A program made the translations under genes and the position numbers. The notes below the pieces were generated by a model, which saw nothing but the letters and a program-made list of their open reading frames with translations, did not search any database and had not been told where the DNA came from. Shown here piece by piece: positions 22,645-32,928 of a stretch of DNA of 64,000 nucleotides. The DNA is from Anodontia alba (lineage: Eukaryota > Mollusca > Bivalvia > Lucinida > Lucinidae). The DNA lies in assembly GCA_964016985.1 (NCBI GenBank), contig OZ024833.1, forward strand, positions 66,046,712 to 66,110,711, written 5' to 3'. The first letter of the stretch is position 1. The number at the start of each line of letters is the position of its first letter.

Positions 22645-23084
22645 CAAGAGGACCAAGACGGCTCTGTATCGCTCACCTGATCATAGTACCAGACATGTTT
22701 CGAGTAAATTGACCTTTTGATTCAAGAGAAGAAGTTTAATATAGAATTTCGGCTATGGCGGCCATCTTGGATTTCCAATCAGAACGATTTTTGCTACTTC
22801 TGATCTACAAGCCAAGTTTCCAGTCAATTTGCCTTTTGGTTCAGGAAAAAAAGTTCAAAACAGATTTTCGAAATGGCTGCTAGGGTACCTTGGTTTCCGA
22901 TCACAACTATCTACAAGTCACCCCGATACTTCCTATCAACTTAGACCATGGCGGCCATCTTGGATTTCCGGGGTGTAGGAGGAGAAGGCTTTTAAAGCAA
23001 TTTGTTGACGACGCACGACGGACGACGCATGACTTTCATTGACTGACCACAACAGCTCACCTTGAGCTCAGCTGAGCTAAAAAC
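22645..23084 (+). repeat. Family K element ('CGGCCATCTTGGATTTCC' type), short copy
   Basis: Starts CAAGAGGACCAAGACGGCTC with CTGTATCGCTCACCTGA and ends in GACGACGCACGACGGACGAC ... AGCTCAGCTGAGCTAAAAAC. The interior is a ~140-150-bp unit (GGCGGCCATCTTGGATTTCC ... GATCTACAAG...). Lies just upstream of the LRR acceptor, in its intron or promoter region. Confidence 0.8.
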
Positions 23085-23177
23085 AACAACACACAAATAA
23101 CAACAACAACATTTTTATACTGCCATCTGCTAAAATTTTAACCAAACATGCTAAGCGTTAACAAGAAGTCGTTTTTT

Positions 23178-23197
23178 TCCTCTATTTCAGCATACTA
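23178..23197 (+). promoter_or_regulatory. Splice acceptor and 5' UTR just before the LRR start codon
   Basis: A pyrimidine run (gtttttttcctctatttcag) ends in AG at 23190, and the ATG follows 7 bp later at 23198. The coding exon therefore has an acceptor and its transcript begins in an upstream exon that I could not place. This also decides the start: no in-frame ATG exists between the acceptor and 23198. Confidence 0.7.
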
Positions 23198-24238
23198 ATG
23201 GATCAAGCACGTGTTCTCTCAGCGTACGTGTACGTATGCGCGCTGATAGCGGCGGGAAAAGCGGCGTGTCCAATGAAATGTTGGTGTGGTGAGAAAAAGG
23301 TGGAATGCTCTGCAAATATGGATGAGGAGTTTCCCTTTTTTCCCCCGGATACCGAGGAAATTGTCTTGTCGCAGCTGAATGTCCGATACATGCCCGTAAA
23401 TGCGTTTAAAGACTTGCCAAATCTGAGGAAAATACATATTACCAACAGCAACATTGCTGAATTCCAGAGCTGTTCTTTGTCTGGCTTGTCGAATTTAACC
23501 GAAATTATTGTGGATAAATCAGCCATTGGGAACATAGAGAGTTACGCTTTCATGGGTTTGACAAATATTGGAGAACTGAGATTCGAAAATTGTAGAGTAG
23601 GCAGAATGAAGCCTTTTGGTTTTTATGATATTTCAAATATTACAATACTGAATATGATTAATGTTCACATGCGGAACGTTTATTCGCAGGCGTTTTACAA
23701 TGTGTCTAACATTGAACACATAGTGTTCCACAAGAACAACTTTAGTGACGTAGTCACTGCTGCTTTCAATGACCTTACTCGGGGTAGCCAGTTCGAAGCT
23801 TACGAAAATAAATTTTGGAACCTACAATGTGGAAATATAGATGATTTAATGCGCGCTACTGGTAGCTTTTATTTTGACAAAAACACGTTTTATTGTAATT
23901 GCTCAGTGAGCTGGTTGCTAAGCGACAACGGACGGTCTTTATATGACACTCTATTATCACAAAGCTCGTGCCACGGTCCAGACGATATGATTAATGTTAC
24001 AAGTCTCAAGTCTGTCAAGTTCTCGGACTTGAAATGTACTCGTTTGACACAAAGTTCTCCTGCACAATGTGGAGTGTACCAGCTCGTCCCGAAACCTAAA
24101 TGTCCAGAACGGGGCCAGCCGTCTATAGATGTAATAGAAGAAAACAAAAAAGACACCAAAGATCCAGACGACAGTAGTGTTGTACAGCAGACGAACTTCT
24201 TACTTCTCATAGGACTGATTCTAATGAATTTTTTGTGA
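23198..24238 (+). CDS. Secreted, probably GPI-anchored leucine-rich-repeat protein
   Basis: A 346-codon open frame with the layout of an extracellular LRR protein. Residues 1-23 form a hydrophobic signal peptide. C24, C28, C30 and C37 make an LRRNT cysteine cap. About six ~24-residue LRRs follow at roughly 48-195, with phenylalanine-rich 'AF.(D/G)L.N(L/I)' joints. An LRRCT-like cap starts at the C-x-C-S-x-S-W-L-L motif near 233. Several N-x-S/T sequons fit secretion. The chain ends in a polar stretch with DDSS near 324-327 and then a hydrophobic tail (NFLLLIGLILMNFL) with no cytoplasmic residues, which suits a GPI signal better than a normal membrane span. The ATG lies 7 bp after a strong acceptor, so at least one 5' non-coding exon lies upstream. 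The LRRs are degenerate. The ligand is unknown and no orthologue is recognised; adhesion or immune recognition is only a family-level guess. A MITE starts 28 bp after the stop. Confidence 0.88.
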   Translation: MDQARVLSAYVYVCALIAAGKAACPMKCWCGEKKVECSANMDEEFPFFPPDTEEIVLSQLNVRYMPVNAFKDLPNLRKIHITNSNIAEFQSCSLSGLSNLTEIIVDKSAIGNIESYAFMGLTNIGELRFENCRVGRMKPFGFYDISNITILNMINVHMRNVYSQAFYNVSNIEHIVFHKNNFSDVVTAAFNDLTRGSQFEAYENKFWNLQCGNIDDLMRATGSFYFDKNTFYCNCSVSWLLSDNGRSLYDTLLSQSSCHGPDDMINVTSLKSVKFSDLKCTRLTQSSPAQCGVYQLVPKPKCPERGQPSIDVIEENKKDTKDPDDSSVVQQTNFLLLIGLILMNFL

Positions 24239-24265
24239 TGCTACTCACTGATAAGGCATTTGCCC

Positions 24266-24541
24266 CATTACGAAATTTCGTCTATTCAAATATATAGAAA
24301 ATTTCACCTCCAAAAACTGAAAATTTTCAGATAAAAAACTGATATTTTTCATATTTCTGCTCAAAACATAGATTGTTGGTACTCGTTAGAACCGCCTCGG
24401 GGAGGCGGTTCTAACGGGTACCACAATCTATGTTTTCTAGCAAAAATAAGAAAAACAATGTATACCCTTGTAAACCCCAGTTTTACTATATAAAAGTGGG
24501 GTTTAAGGGAGTCAAAATTATATAGGTATGTTTTCATGATG
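24266..24541 (+). repeat. MITE family A just after the LRR stop codon
   Basis: CATTACGAAATTTCGTCTAT to GTTTTCATGATG; hairpin AGAACCGCCTCGGGGAGGCGG TTCT. Starts 28 bp after the stop, so probably in the 3' UTR. Confidence 0.88.
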
Positions 24542-24660
24542 CCTTCATTAGTCAAAATGTTACAGATAAATCATCAACAGCAATATATAGCTCCAGATAG
24601 GAAAGAAGCGGGATATGTGGTAGATAATTTAATATTTCTCCACAAAAGAAAATATTGTGA

Positions 24661-24980
24661 GTATCGTTAAAAGCGCCGAGAAATAAGATCAAAGTACTGA
24701 TAGCACTGGTGGGTCGATTGTCTCTGGGTGTAGGCTGAGAAAATGGTGTTGAACGGGGACTTACGCCCTTAACTTCCTGTAATTTAAGCACAGTGCAGAC
24801 CCTGATCAGACGCCGCATTCTGCGGCGTCTGATCTGTGTCTGCACTGTTTGCCAGTGTCTCGTGTAAAAGTCCAGATTTGACAGATTACCTTCTATCAAC
24901 ACACCCTGACGTCATAGTGACAAGAATAGCGCGGCTATAAATAACCGCTACCTGGATTTCGTCTAACGCGCGGTTTGATT
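24661..24980. repeat. Dispersed duplicate segment with GATCAG hairpin and CRE/TATA motifs (copy 1)
   Basis: Shares AAAGTACTGATAGCACTGGT, the hairpin CAGACGCCGCATTCTGCGGC GTCTG, CTTCTATCAACAC and GCTATAA...TACCTGGATT with 30880-31200. Confidence 0.75.
24907..24943 (+). promoter_or_regulatory. CRE site and TATA-like motif within a repeat
   Basis: A perfect TGACGTCA at 24907-24914 and TATAAATA at 24936-24943, 21 bp apart. The second copy of this repeat has TGACATCA and TATAATCA instead. No transcript is known to start here. Confidence 0.3.
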
Positions 24981-24984
24981 TCAT

Positions 24985-25365
24985 TGGTCAGTGATGATCA
25001 CGTGGAGAACTACCTCAAGGAAATTTTGGCGTTTGTATATTATGGCTCGATTGTAAAAAAATCGACTCAAAAACTATTATCAGTTTGGTTGAGAAAAAGA
25101 TCCTCTGGTGCTATGACAATGTTTGATGAAGCAAAGGTAACAATCAAGGATGGAATGCCGCTAAAGTCAGAATTTCGCTCATATGTACAGTGTTCATTCT
25201 GATGATATCATCATCGTCCGAAATTATTCATCTGCTGTTGATAGGATGTTAAACTATAAACACATAAAAACCAACCTTCCTGCATGATAAGTAATGTCTG
25301 GATTTGTATGACTTGCTTTAACACTTGTACGCTGATGGCAATAAATGAATAATATTTTTCTTACT
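24985..25365. other. No gene recognised
   Basis: Unique-looking sequence with a 75-codon frame lacking any domain. A possible AATAAA at 25340 could serve the LRR transcript. Confidence 0.35.
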
Positions 25366-25367
25366 AA

Positions 25368-25615
25368 CATTACGAAAAACATGCCTATATGATTTTTACC
25401 CCCTTAAACTCCACTTTTAAACAGTAAACTGGGGTTTACAGGGGTATACATTATTTTTCTTATTTTTGCTCAAAAACATAGATTGCTGGTAATCGTTAGA
25501 ACCGCCTCTAACGAGTACCCACAATCTATGTTCTGAGCAGATTTTTTTATGCGAAAATTTTCAGTTTTTGGAGGAGAAATTTTCTATATATTTGAATAGG
25601 CATGTTTTCGTAATG
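25368..25615 (-). repeat. MITE family A, shortened hairpin
   Basis: CATTACGAAAAACATGCCTA to CATGTTTTCGTAATG; hairpin tip reduced to GAACCGCCTCTAACGAG. Confidence 0.85.
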
Positions 25616-25650
25616 ATATGTTTTCTTGTTCTTTGAGCCAAAAAAGAAGT

Positions 25651-26032
25651 ACAGTAAAATTCAAACGCAATGACTCGAACTCCGATGGCTCGTTTACCGT
25701 GACTGATTCGTTTTTGAGTCCCGATGAAATTCTTCCGATGGCTCAAGAAAAGAAATATTTAGGGATATTTTACGGATTCTTTTTTTTCTATTTTATCAGG
25801 AAAATGTTCGTTACATGTACTCATTAGAATCATTTCATCAAGGCGATTCTGAGGAGTACACTGAACATACCCTTATTTTATATCAGATGAAAAGGACATC
25901 CCTAAATCACCCCCGTTCTCGGTTTGCTTCCTGACTTATGATTAATCCTCCGTAGCTCGAACTACATGTACCCATGCCCAAAACAAATTTCCACGGCCCA
26001 AAAGATGTTCAACTCTTTGAAATTCGACTGTA
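25651..26032 (+). repeat. Family E element (pogo-like)
   Basis: ACAGTAAAATTCAAACGCAA to GAAATTCGACTGT; repeats of GGCTCG and a centre TGTACTCATTAGAATCATTT / AAGGCGATTCTGAGGAGTAC homologous to the A/P hairpin. Cleaner copies at 34059 and 44714. Confidence 0.75.
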
Positions 26033-26097
26033 CTTGACACTGTTTACTCAGCCCTGTTTATTGTGGGTACTGCTTCTGAATACTCATATGTTAAAGT

Positions 26098-26321
26098 TTA
26101 ACCAATTTTAGTCTGGAGACCCCCAAAGGGGCAATTCACAGTGCAGACCCAGATCAGACGCCACAGAATGTGGCGTCTGATCAGGGTCTACACTGTTTGC
26201 ATTAATTGCTGGAATGTCTATAAAACATAGAAATAATAAAAACATACACACAGCCCGCTGTTGGCAATAGACCAGTCCCTGGAGTTGTGGTAGAAGAGTC
26301 CACTCCATGTAAATGGGTTAC
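26098..26321. repeat. Family O element
   Basis: TTAACCAATTTTAGTCTGGA to CCATGTAAATGGGTTA; hairpin CAGACGCCACAGAATGTGGC GTCTG at 26155. Confidence 0.78.
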
Positions 26322-26654
26322 GGGCTGGTTCAAGCACCTGTGTTTCAACTGGAAAGTGGGCCTCGTTCATTGGGAAAGAAAAAAAAAAAAAAAAAAAACT
26401 TCGCAAACTTTTTTTTAAATATGGAATTTATTTGTTTCTCTAAAACCTTTATAAATATTCATAAAAACAAAATTTATTTATCAAAATTGTACACTACATA
26501 TTTTTAACAAAAATGGATTTGCAATAAAACATGAAAAAAAAAGATATGTAATACTATGTGCAAATAGTGTAAACTTAGATCCTGAGGAGTATACAATGTT
26601 TGCCACTTAGCTAGGACATTCTAGACATCAGTATTGCCAGGTTGTCAAAAGGAC

Positions 26655-26850
26655 TTCATAGCTTAAGGTAAGAGGTTTATCCAGAGGACTATTTTTCTTA
26701 TTTCTCCATGAAAACATATGTTGTGCGTACTCATTAGAAGCTCCTCGGTGAAGGCCTTTAATAAGTACCACAACATATGGTTTTATGGAGAAATAAGAAA
26801 AAATATCATTCTTTTTAACTTCCTTATCCAGGGCTATGGACCTTTTTAAA
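26655..26850. repeat. Family P hairpin element
   Basis: TTTCTTATTTCTCCATGAAA and TTTTATGGAGAAATAAGAAA arms around TACTCATTAGAAGCTCCTC; outer arms TTTATCCAGAGG / CTTATCCAGGGC. Confidence 0.75.
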
Positions 26851-26853
26851 TAT

Positions 26854-27134
26854 CATCCGGAAAACACGCCTATGTAGTTTTGACCCCCTTAAACTCCACT
26901 TTTATATAGTAAAACTGGGGTTTACAGGGGTATACATTATTTCTCTTATTTTTGCTCGAAAACATAGATTGTGGGTACTTGTTAGAACTACCTCACCGAG
27001 GCAGTTCTAACAAGTACCCACAATCTATGTTTTGAGCAGAAATATGAAAAATATCAGAATTTTTTTATCTGAAAATTTTCTTTGTTTTGGCGGTAAAATT
27101 TTCAGTATGTCTGAATAGGTGTGTTTTCGTAATG
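26854..27134 (-). repeat. MITE family A
   Basis: CATCCGGAAAACACGCCTAT to GTGTGTTTTCGTAATG; hairpin AGAACTACCTCACCGAGGCAG TTCT. Confidence 0.88.
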
Positions 27135-27319
27135 TAGTGATAAGGATTGTAAGAAGCTAACGTGTCCAACTATTTAGGGTATTTATGGTATAATATATTG
27201 CTGCTGGTAACAATTAACACATCATAAGTGTGTCATGTTTTTTTTTTTATTACACTTCTCTGAATTAAAAGCTTTTCACTTCACTCATTTCCCTATTTTC
27301 AGGGAAGTTATGAAATACA

Positions 27320-27524
27320 TTAACTCTTTAAGTGCTGATCACAAATGCAGCAGATGGAATTTGGATTTTTTTTAAACAATTCTTCAAAGAAAAGGCTTGA
27401 AAGTTCATGTGAATTGTCTGTATGGCAGACAATTCACTTGAAATGTCAAGTCTTATTTTCTCTGAAAAATAATATCAATTTTTACAATAATATGCTACAA
27501 ATTTGCCTAGCATTTTAAGGTTAA
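27320..27524. repeat. MITE family N
   Basis: TTAACTCTTTAAGTGCTGAT to GCATTTTAAGGTTAA; arms CTTGAAAGTTCATGTGAATT / AATTCACTTGAAATGTCAAG. Confidence 0.78.
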
Positions 27525-27635
27525 AATGTCAATAGTCTGGTAATTTTTGCCTGTAGAGGTAAGGTGCAGTGGTTCAACTTGGATTTCCTAACTGATATTA
27601 TTTCATTGAGCCCTTTCTTTCTTACTGTAGTTACC

Positions 27636-27840
27636 TTAACCCTTGTCATGCTGAATAAATTAAGATGCCACACCCACTTTTAATTCCCAGCCAATCAGAT
27701 TACTTGATCCGAGCTTTTGATAGAAATTCACATATTTAATGACAAACAGTGCAGATCCAGATCAGTTCAGAAGCCAACTGATCTGGATCTACACTGTTTG
27801 CTAAGATAGGGCATGTCGTGTTCAGCAAGCGAAGGGTTAA
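27636..27840. repeat. Family U element (TTAA-flanked)
   Basis: TTAACCCTTGTCATGCTGAA to TTCAGCAAGCGAAGGGTTAA; inside CCAATCAGATTACTTGATCC and hairpin CCAGATCAGTTCAGAAGCCA ACTGATCTGG. Other copies at 40776 and 45900. Confidence 0.82.
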
Positions 27841-27844
27841 ATAT

Positions 27845-28555
27845 GATGACACCTAAACACTTAATTTTGACAGAATTCTGATATAAAACCATCGTGACAT
27901 CAAAATTTGTGGTTTGAAGGAAAGGAACAAACAAAACCATTGTTTGTTACCTTGTTCTAGTAGTAGATGTAGATTTTTAATGCTACAAGGCACCTGCCTT
28001 GTTCTACTGATCCTTTTTTACTCTGTGAAGGAGGAGAAATAGAATTAAAAACAAAACAACATTTTTTTTGTAGTTTTTTTGTTTTTTTTTTACCTTTCCT
28101 GACTGTCTGCTTGCAGAGAAGAAAATGCTTTTTAATAATTTGTCTTTCTACGCTGATGTTGTTCAAGGGAGACTACCATCACAATTTATTCATAATTATT
28201 CAGCAATAATTATCTCTCTTGTCTTTGAATTTTACCTCTACTGTAAGAAATAATCTCACTAAAATACTGTCTATTACACAAAATATATTCTGAGAGAAAG
28301 CTATAAACCTTAAGCATGCAAACTTTACAATTGACATGCTGGGTAAAAGTTTCACACTATTTTATTTTTATAACATTTGTCTTACTTTTCCCAGAACATG
28401 AAATGTCAAACTTTCATTCAAACTATCTCAAGCATTTCTTTGGCATTTCATTCTGATCATTTCCTAAAGACACTATTTGAGTAAAATTTCAAGTCCTATT
28501 TTCTGAGAAAAACATCATCACTCATCCATCACAATACTTACTGGGCCTAGAGGAT
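27845..28555. other. No gene recognised
   Basis: Contains poly-A/T runs and an eroded family N interior at about 28380-28510 (CATGAAATGTCAAACTTTCA...). Confidence 0.4.
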
Positions 28556-28559
28556 GTTA

Positions 28560-28827
28560 CATCACGAAAACATGCCTATATAATTCTGACCCCCTTAAAC
28601 CCCACTTTCATGTTGTAAAACTGGGGTTTACAGGGGTATACATTATTTTTCTTATTTCTGCCCAAAAACATAGATTGTGGGTACTTGTCAGAACTGCCTC
28701 AGCGAGGCAGTTCTAATGAGTACTCACAATCTATGTTTTTGAGCAGAAATGTGAAAAATATCTGAATTCTTTATCTGAAAATTTTCCTGTTTGGGTTTCA
28801 GTATATTTGAATACTGTTTTCGTAATG
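28560..28827 (-). repeat. MITE family A
   Basis: CATCACGAAAACATGCCTAT to TACTGTTTTCGTAATG; hairpin AGAACTGCCTCAGCGAGGCAG TTCT. Right arm shortened. Confidence 0.88.
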
Positions 28828-28849
28828 ACTGGCGGCCGTTAAAGGTAAA

Positions 28850-29330
28850 ATAGAAGACTGTCTGTGATAGTTAACCATGAAAACAAGGCTTGGTGTTTCC
28901 AATGAGTACCCATAACATATGTTTTCAAATAGAACAAAAAAGAAAAGCATCAGTACTAATTGATTGAAAACCCTATATCTAGATTTGAACTATTATTAAA
29001 GGCTCCATATTCCTCAAAAATAGACATTATATAAGTTATTCAAGAAAGGTTTAATAAATTGATATATGGTATTAATACAATCATTAAATGTGCCACCTGA
29101 CAGCCTGTACAATTTCAGTTGGACCTTTGTTCTTGAAATGAAATGATTTTTTGTTTATCTTATCTCTGAACTAATGTTCCCAACATTAATGCAGTGATAA
29201 CATAAAACATTTGGTTTTTGATCAAGTTCAAAAACGAGAGACTAACTGAAATTTTACAGGCTGTCATGTGCCACATTTTATGATCATATTAATACTATAT
29301 TTCAATTTATTAAACCTTTCCTGGACAAAA
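28850..29330. other. No gene recognised
   Basis: A degraded P-like fragment at 28880-28930 (CCAATGAGTACCCATAACATATG); otherwise AT-rich. GACAGCCTGTACAATTTCAG (29099) and CTGAAATTTTACAGGCTGTC (29248) are inverted copies spanning about 170 bp. Confidence 0.5.
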
Positions 29331-29339
29331 AAGTCTATC

Positions 29340-29580
29340 TTCGAGGAAAATGGCGTCTTTAAGGGACTGGATACACTTATCTATACTCTCAGATTTTCTG
29401 CCATTTATTGCAGGGAGACAACTTTTGTGACTTCATGTTTACTTTCCTGCACACGAAGCCTATTTTGAAAAGCGTTCTACTGTAAAAAGAAAGAATTTGC
29501 TCCCTGAGGGAGCAAATTCTTTCCCTTTACAGTAGAATGCTTTTCAGAAAGGAAGCAAAAACAAATTCGACACAGTTCCC
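29340..29580. repeat. Family Q element
   Basis: GGACTGGATACACTTATCTA, GGAGACAACTTTTGTGACTT and hairpin AAGAATTTGCTCCCTGAGGG AGCAAATTCTT at 29493. Confidence 0.78.
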
Positions 29581-29709
29581 TCCCCTGAGGTGTATCATTC
29601 CCCTTAAATCATAGCAAAAAGAGAACTTTTATAAAAGAGTACCACAAGTATGGAGATGTAATTGTCCGCATACTGTGCAGGCTGGCGTGGGTCTTTGTAA
29701 TCAGATCTC

Positions 29710-30180
29710 AATATAAGACCCTTTTTTTTTCAACCAAAGTTTACTGATATTTTCCTTATTCTCCATAAAAGGGTACGTTGTGATACTCAGAAGTCAGAAG
29801 TCTCTGAGTTAGACACTTATAATGCATACCCACAGTATGTTTTTGAGGAGAAATAAAAAAGACATTTATCTGAATAGCCTTTCTTATCTGGAGCTCTGCT
29901 TTGTTGTAGATGTGTTAATTTTCTGCTGTGTATCTCACAAAAAATTGCCCTAAAAATTGCACAAAAAATTGCCCTGTGGTACTTTCTACAAATGGGTATG
30001 GCACTGTAAATGTAAAGCATTTTGTTTTACAGTTTTTGTTTTCTCTTTTCATGTTTTTCACATGCATCTTATTTAACTTAAATATTTATACACCTTGCAC
30101 GGAGGTTATAAAACCTTTTTCATACTCAACTCAGCTGAGCATGAAATTTTCTCTGCTAACAAATATGAAAATGTAAACAG
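29710..30180. other. Eroded P-type hairpin and AT-rich sequence
   Basis: TATTCTCCATAAAAGGGTAC ... AATGCATACCCACAGTATG at 29755-29845. AAAAATTGC is repeated at 29940-29975. No gene seen. Confidence 0.4.
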
Positions 30181-30610
30181 TAGCTGGACTTTTCATATCT
30201 ACATTACGAAAACACACCTATTCAAATATATAGAAAATTTACCACCAAAAAATGATAATATTCAGACAAAAATTCTGATATTTTTCAAATTTCTGCTCAA
30301 AAGATAGATTGTGGGTACTCCTTAGAACCGCCTCAGAGAGGCAGTTCTAACGAGTACCCACAATTTATGGTTTTACGCAGAAACATGTAAAATAATGCAT
30401 ACCCCTGTAACTCCCCCAGTTTTACTATATATAAGTGGGGTTTAAGGGGGTCAAAATTATATAGGCATGTTTTCGTGATGATTAGCAGAGAAATGTTCAT
30501 GCTCAGCCATGTTCAGCAAGACAGAATTTGCAATTGTTAGTAATTGAAGAGTTATAAGCATGACAAAATTCATGCTCAGCTGAGTTGAGCATGAAAAAAA
30601 GGTTTTATAA
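30120..30610. repeat. Inverted 'AACTCAGCTGAGCATGAAAT' arms around a family A MITE
   Basis: AACTCAGCTGAGCATGAAAT at 30128 and TCATGCTCAGCTGAGTTGAG at 30570 are inverted copies, with GGTTATAAAACC-type sequence outside each (30107 and 30600). A family A copy sits in the loop. Looks like a foldback element with a MITE inserted. Confidence 0.6.
30202..30480 (+). repeat. MITE family A
   Basis: CATTACGAAAACACACCTAT to GTTTTCGTGATG; hairpin AGAACCGCCTCAGAGAGGCAG TTCT. Confidence 0.9.
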
Positions 30611-30629
30611 CCTCAGGACCCGGACTCCT

Positions 30630-30850
30630 TATCATACTTGTCCTAAGCATTGATCCAGTTCATTTTACAACCTACTGATGTGTCTATAAACTGCTGGGTA
30701 AGTTGTAAACAGCGTAGATGCTGGTTAGATGTCACATCCCGAGCAGACAGTGTTGAAACAGAGCAGACATGGCAGAATGCGGCATTTGATCTGTGTTTAC
30801 AGTCTGCTCAGGCCTGTCTGTCCAAATACTTAAGGTAAATACGGTATGTT
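30630..30850. repeat. Family G element, eroded
   Basis: ACTTGTCCTAAGCATTGATC left flank, AAATACTTAAGGTAAATACG GTA right flank, hairpin disrupted by GAGCAGACAGTGTTGAAACA. Confidence 0.6.
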
Positions 30851-30879
30851 GAGCATTTTGCTGTATACACATAATACAA

Positions 30880-31200
30880 AGGTCACAAATAATCAAAGCA
30901 CTGACAGCACTGGTGGATCGTAGTCTGAGTGTAGGCTGGGAAAATGGTCCTTTACAGGGACATAAGAATGTTTCATTTAACCCTTAACTTCCTGCAAACA
31001 ACTTTAAGCAAACAGTGCAGACCCTGATCAGATGCCACCTTCCGTGGCATCTGATCTGGGTCTGCACTGTTTGCCAGTGTCCAAAACGTCCCAGTCCAGG
31101 TTTTACAGATCACCCTCTATCAACAGCACTCTGACATCACAGCTACAAGATTAGCGTGGCTATAATCACCATTACCTGGATTACGTCTAATGCCTAAACA
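30880..31200. repeat. Dispersed duplicate segment (copy 2)
   Basis: Matches 24661-24980, including AGCACTGACAGCACTGGTGG and CAGATGCCACCTTCCGTGGC ATCTG; the CRE and TATA-like sites are altered. Confidence 0.75.
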
Positions 31201-31433
31201 AATGACAATCGACCCAAAAATTCTAAAACGTTATAAAAATTATGTCACATTAGGACATATTCAGTTAATAAAATGTTTACATGTTTACAAACACATAAAA
31301 ACTTACATATAAAAGTAATAAATTACATTGTAAATATCTTGTGCACAAGCTACCTGTACTTTAAAACTATAAAACGTGACAATGCTTTATGTAAAAGAAA
31401 ATGAAAATATAGCACCAGCTAAGTAGGTATCCT

Positions 31434-31674
31434 GGGCCCAGTTGTTCAAAGCTAACGATGTCGTTAGTTAATGTTTCGTTAAAATTTACATCAAGTGATA
31501 CGCAAATATGCTGAAATTTTTTGCTGAAAAAATGTGAGTAGCTTTTGCAGTGCAAAAGCTACTCACATTTTTTCAGCAAAAAATATCAGCATATTGTATA
31601 CTGAATGCTAAAACAGTTAACGAAATGACTCTTAACGAGATGTTAAGCTAACGATGCTTTGAACAACTGGGCCC
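31434..31674 (-). repeat. MITE family B
   Basis: GGGCCCAGTTGTTCAAAGCT to TTTGAACAACTGGGCCC; perfect hairpin GTGAGTAGCTTTTGCAGTGC AAAAGCTACTCAC. Confidence 0.88.
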
Positions 31675-31682
31675 AGATAAAT

Positions 31683-31830
31683 ATTTTCCTTATTTCTCCA
31701 TGAAAACATGTTCTGAGTACTTAGTAATACAGCCTTGGTAAAGTGCTTCTAATGAGTACCAACACCATATGTTTTCATGGAGAATTAAGAAAAAAATTGT
31801 CAGGCTGTCAGGCTCCCTTTATCTAGAATT
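31683..31830. repeat. Family P hairpin
   Basis: CCTTATTTCTCCATGAAAAC and GTTTTCATGGAGAATTAAGA arms; tip eroded. Directly abuts the preceding family B element. Confidence 0.7.
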
Positions 31831-31861
31831 GTCATAATAATCCTACTGTGCTTTCGACATC

Positions 31862-32250
31862 ATTTTTCCCTTGAGGCTTTACACTAAAGAAGCAAATTTG
31901 CAAACTTTTGGCATGATTTAATGCAAAACCATTTGTCGTAACTACCTATGCACAAAAAGTTTTATTCTAGTCATTGGTTTTTCAAAAACTCAAATATTTT
32001 CACTTTTTCCCATAGGAAAAAGAAATGCAAATTATGCAGAAATCTGTAGGGTATGTAGCTGGGAGGTAGATTTTCAACAATTTCCACTTATTCAATTTTT
32101 CCGAAATTTTCAAAATATTGTTGTGAAACATCAATAATTGAAATTCAGCAAAGAAAATAAAGAATATTTTCTTAAAAAAAAAAAATAAAAAAAAATTTAA
32201 AAAAAAATCACTTTACTATAGAAATTGCATAGGTTAGACCAATTTTTTCT
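31862..32250 (+). repeat. Family T dispersed repeat (copy 1)
   Basis: Contains GCAAATTTGCAAACTTTTGG, AAACCATTTGTCGTAACTAC, TTTTCACTTTTTCCCATAGG and ACTATAGAAATTGCATAGGT. The same order occurs at 37080-37890 (split) and reversed at 61830-62750 (split). Confidence 0.85.
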
Positions 32251-32259
32251 AATGAAAAA

Positions 32260-32640
32260 TATCTACATTTTGGCTTGAAAAAAAAAAAAGCACTTTACCT
32301 GAAGCTATGTTGTTGACGGACAAGCAGAGGTGATAGCCTACAGTCCACATCAATGGTAGGTATTGCACAAACTGGCAAGAGTTTGGACATAAAAAAGAAA
32401 CACTTTTAAAATCAATCCATTAAATTTTGAATTCACTATTAAAAGTTTGGTTTCCACAAAATTACCTTTTATATGAATTAAAAGAAAAAGCCTTGTGAAA
32501 CAAACACATTAGCACTCAACAAATAATCAATATTCTGCATAAAGCATGTGCTGATATTTTTGTTACTTTTGTTTTCAAAGAAAATATTAAAAATAAAAGA
32601 TATTATTAATATATATTTTTTTAAGTGAATACCCTTATGA
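32260..32640. other. No gene recognised
   Basis: AT-rich, with poly-A at 32278; nothing else seen. Confidence 0.4.
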
Positions 32641-32644
32641 GCTA

Positions 32645-32927
32645 CATCACGAAAACATGCCTATATATTTTTGACCCCCTTAAACCCCACTTTTATATAG
32701 TAAAACTGGGGTTTACAGGAGTATACATTACTTTCCTTTCCTTATTTTTGCTCAAAACATAGATTGTGTTACTCGTTAGAACCGCCTTGCCGAGGCAGTT
32801 CTAACGAGTACCTACAATCTATGTTTTGAGCAAAAGTATGAAAAATATCAGAGTTTTTTTATCTGAAAATTTTCAATTTTTGGAGGTGAAATTTTCTATA
32901 TATTTGAATAGGCGTGTTTTCGTAATG
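32645..32927 (-). repeat. MITE family A
   Basis: CATCACGAAAACATGCCTAT to GGCGTGTTTTCGTAATG; hairpin AGAACCGCCTTGCCGAGGCAG TTCT. Confidence 0.9.
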
Positions 32928-32928
32928 A

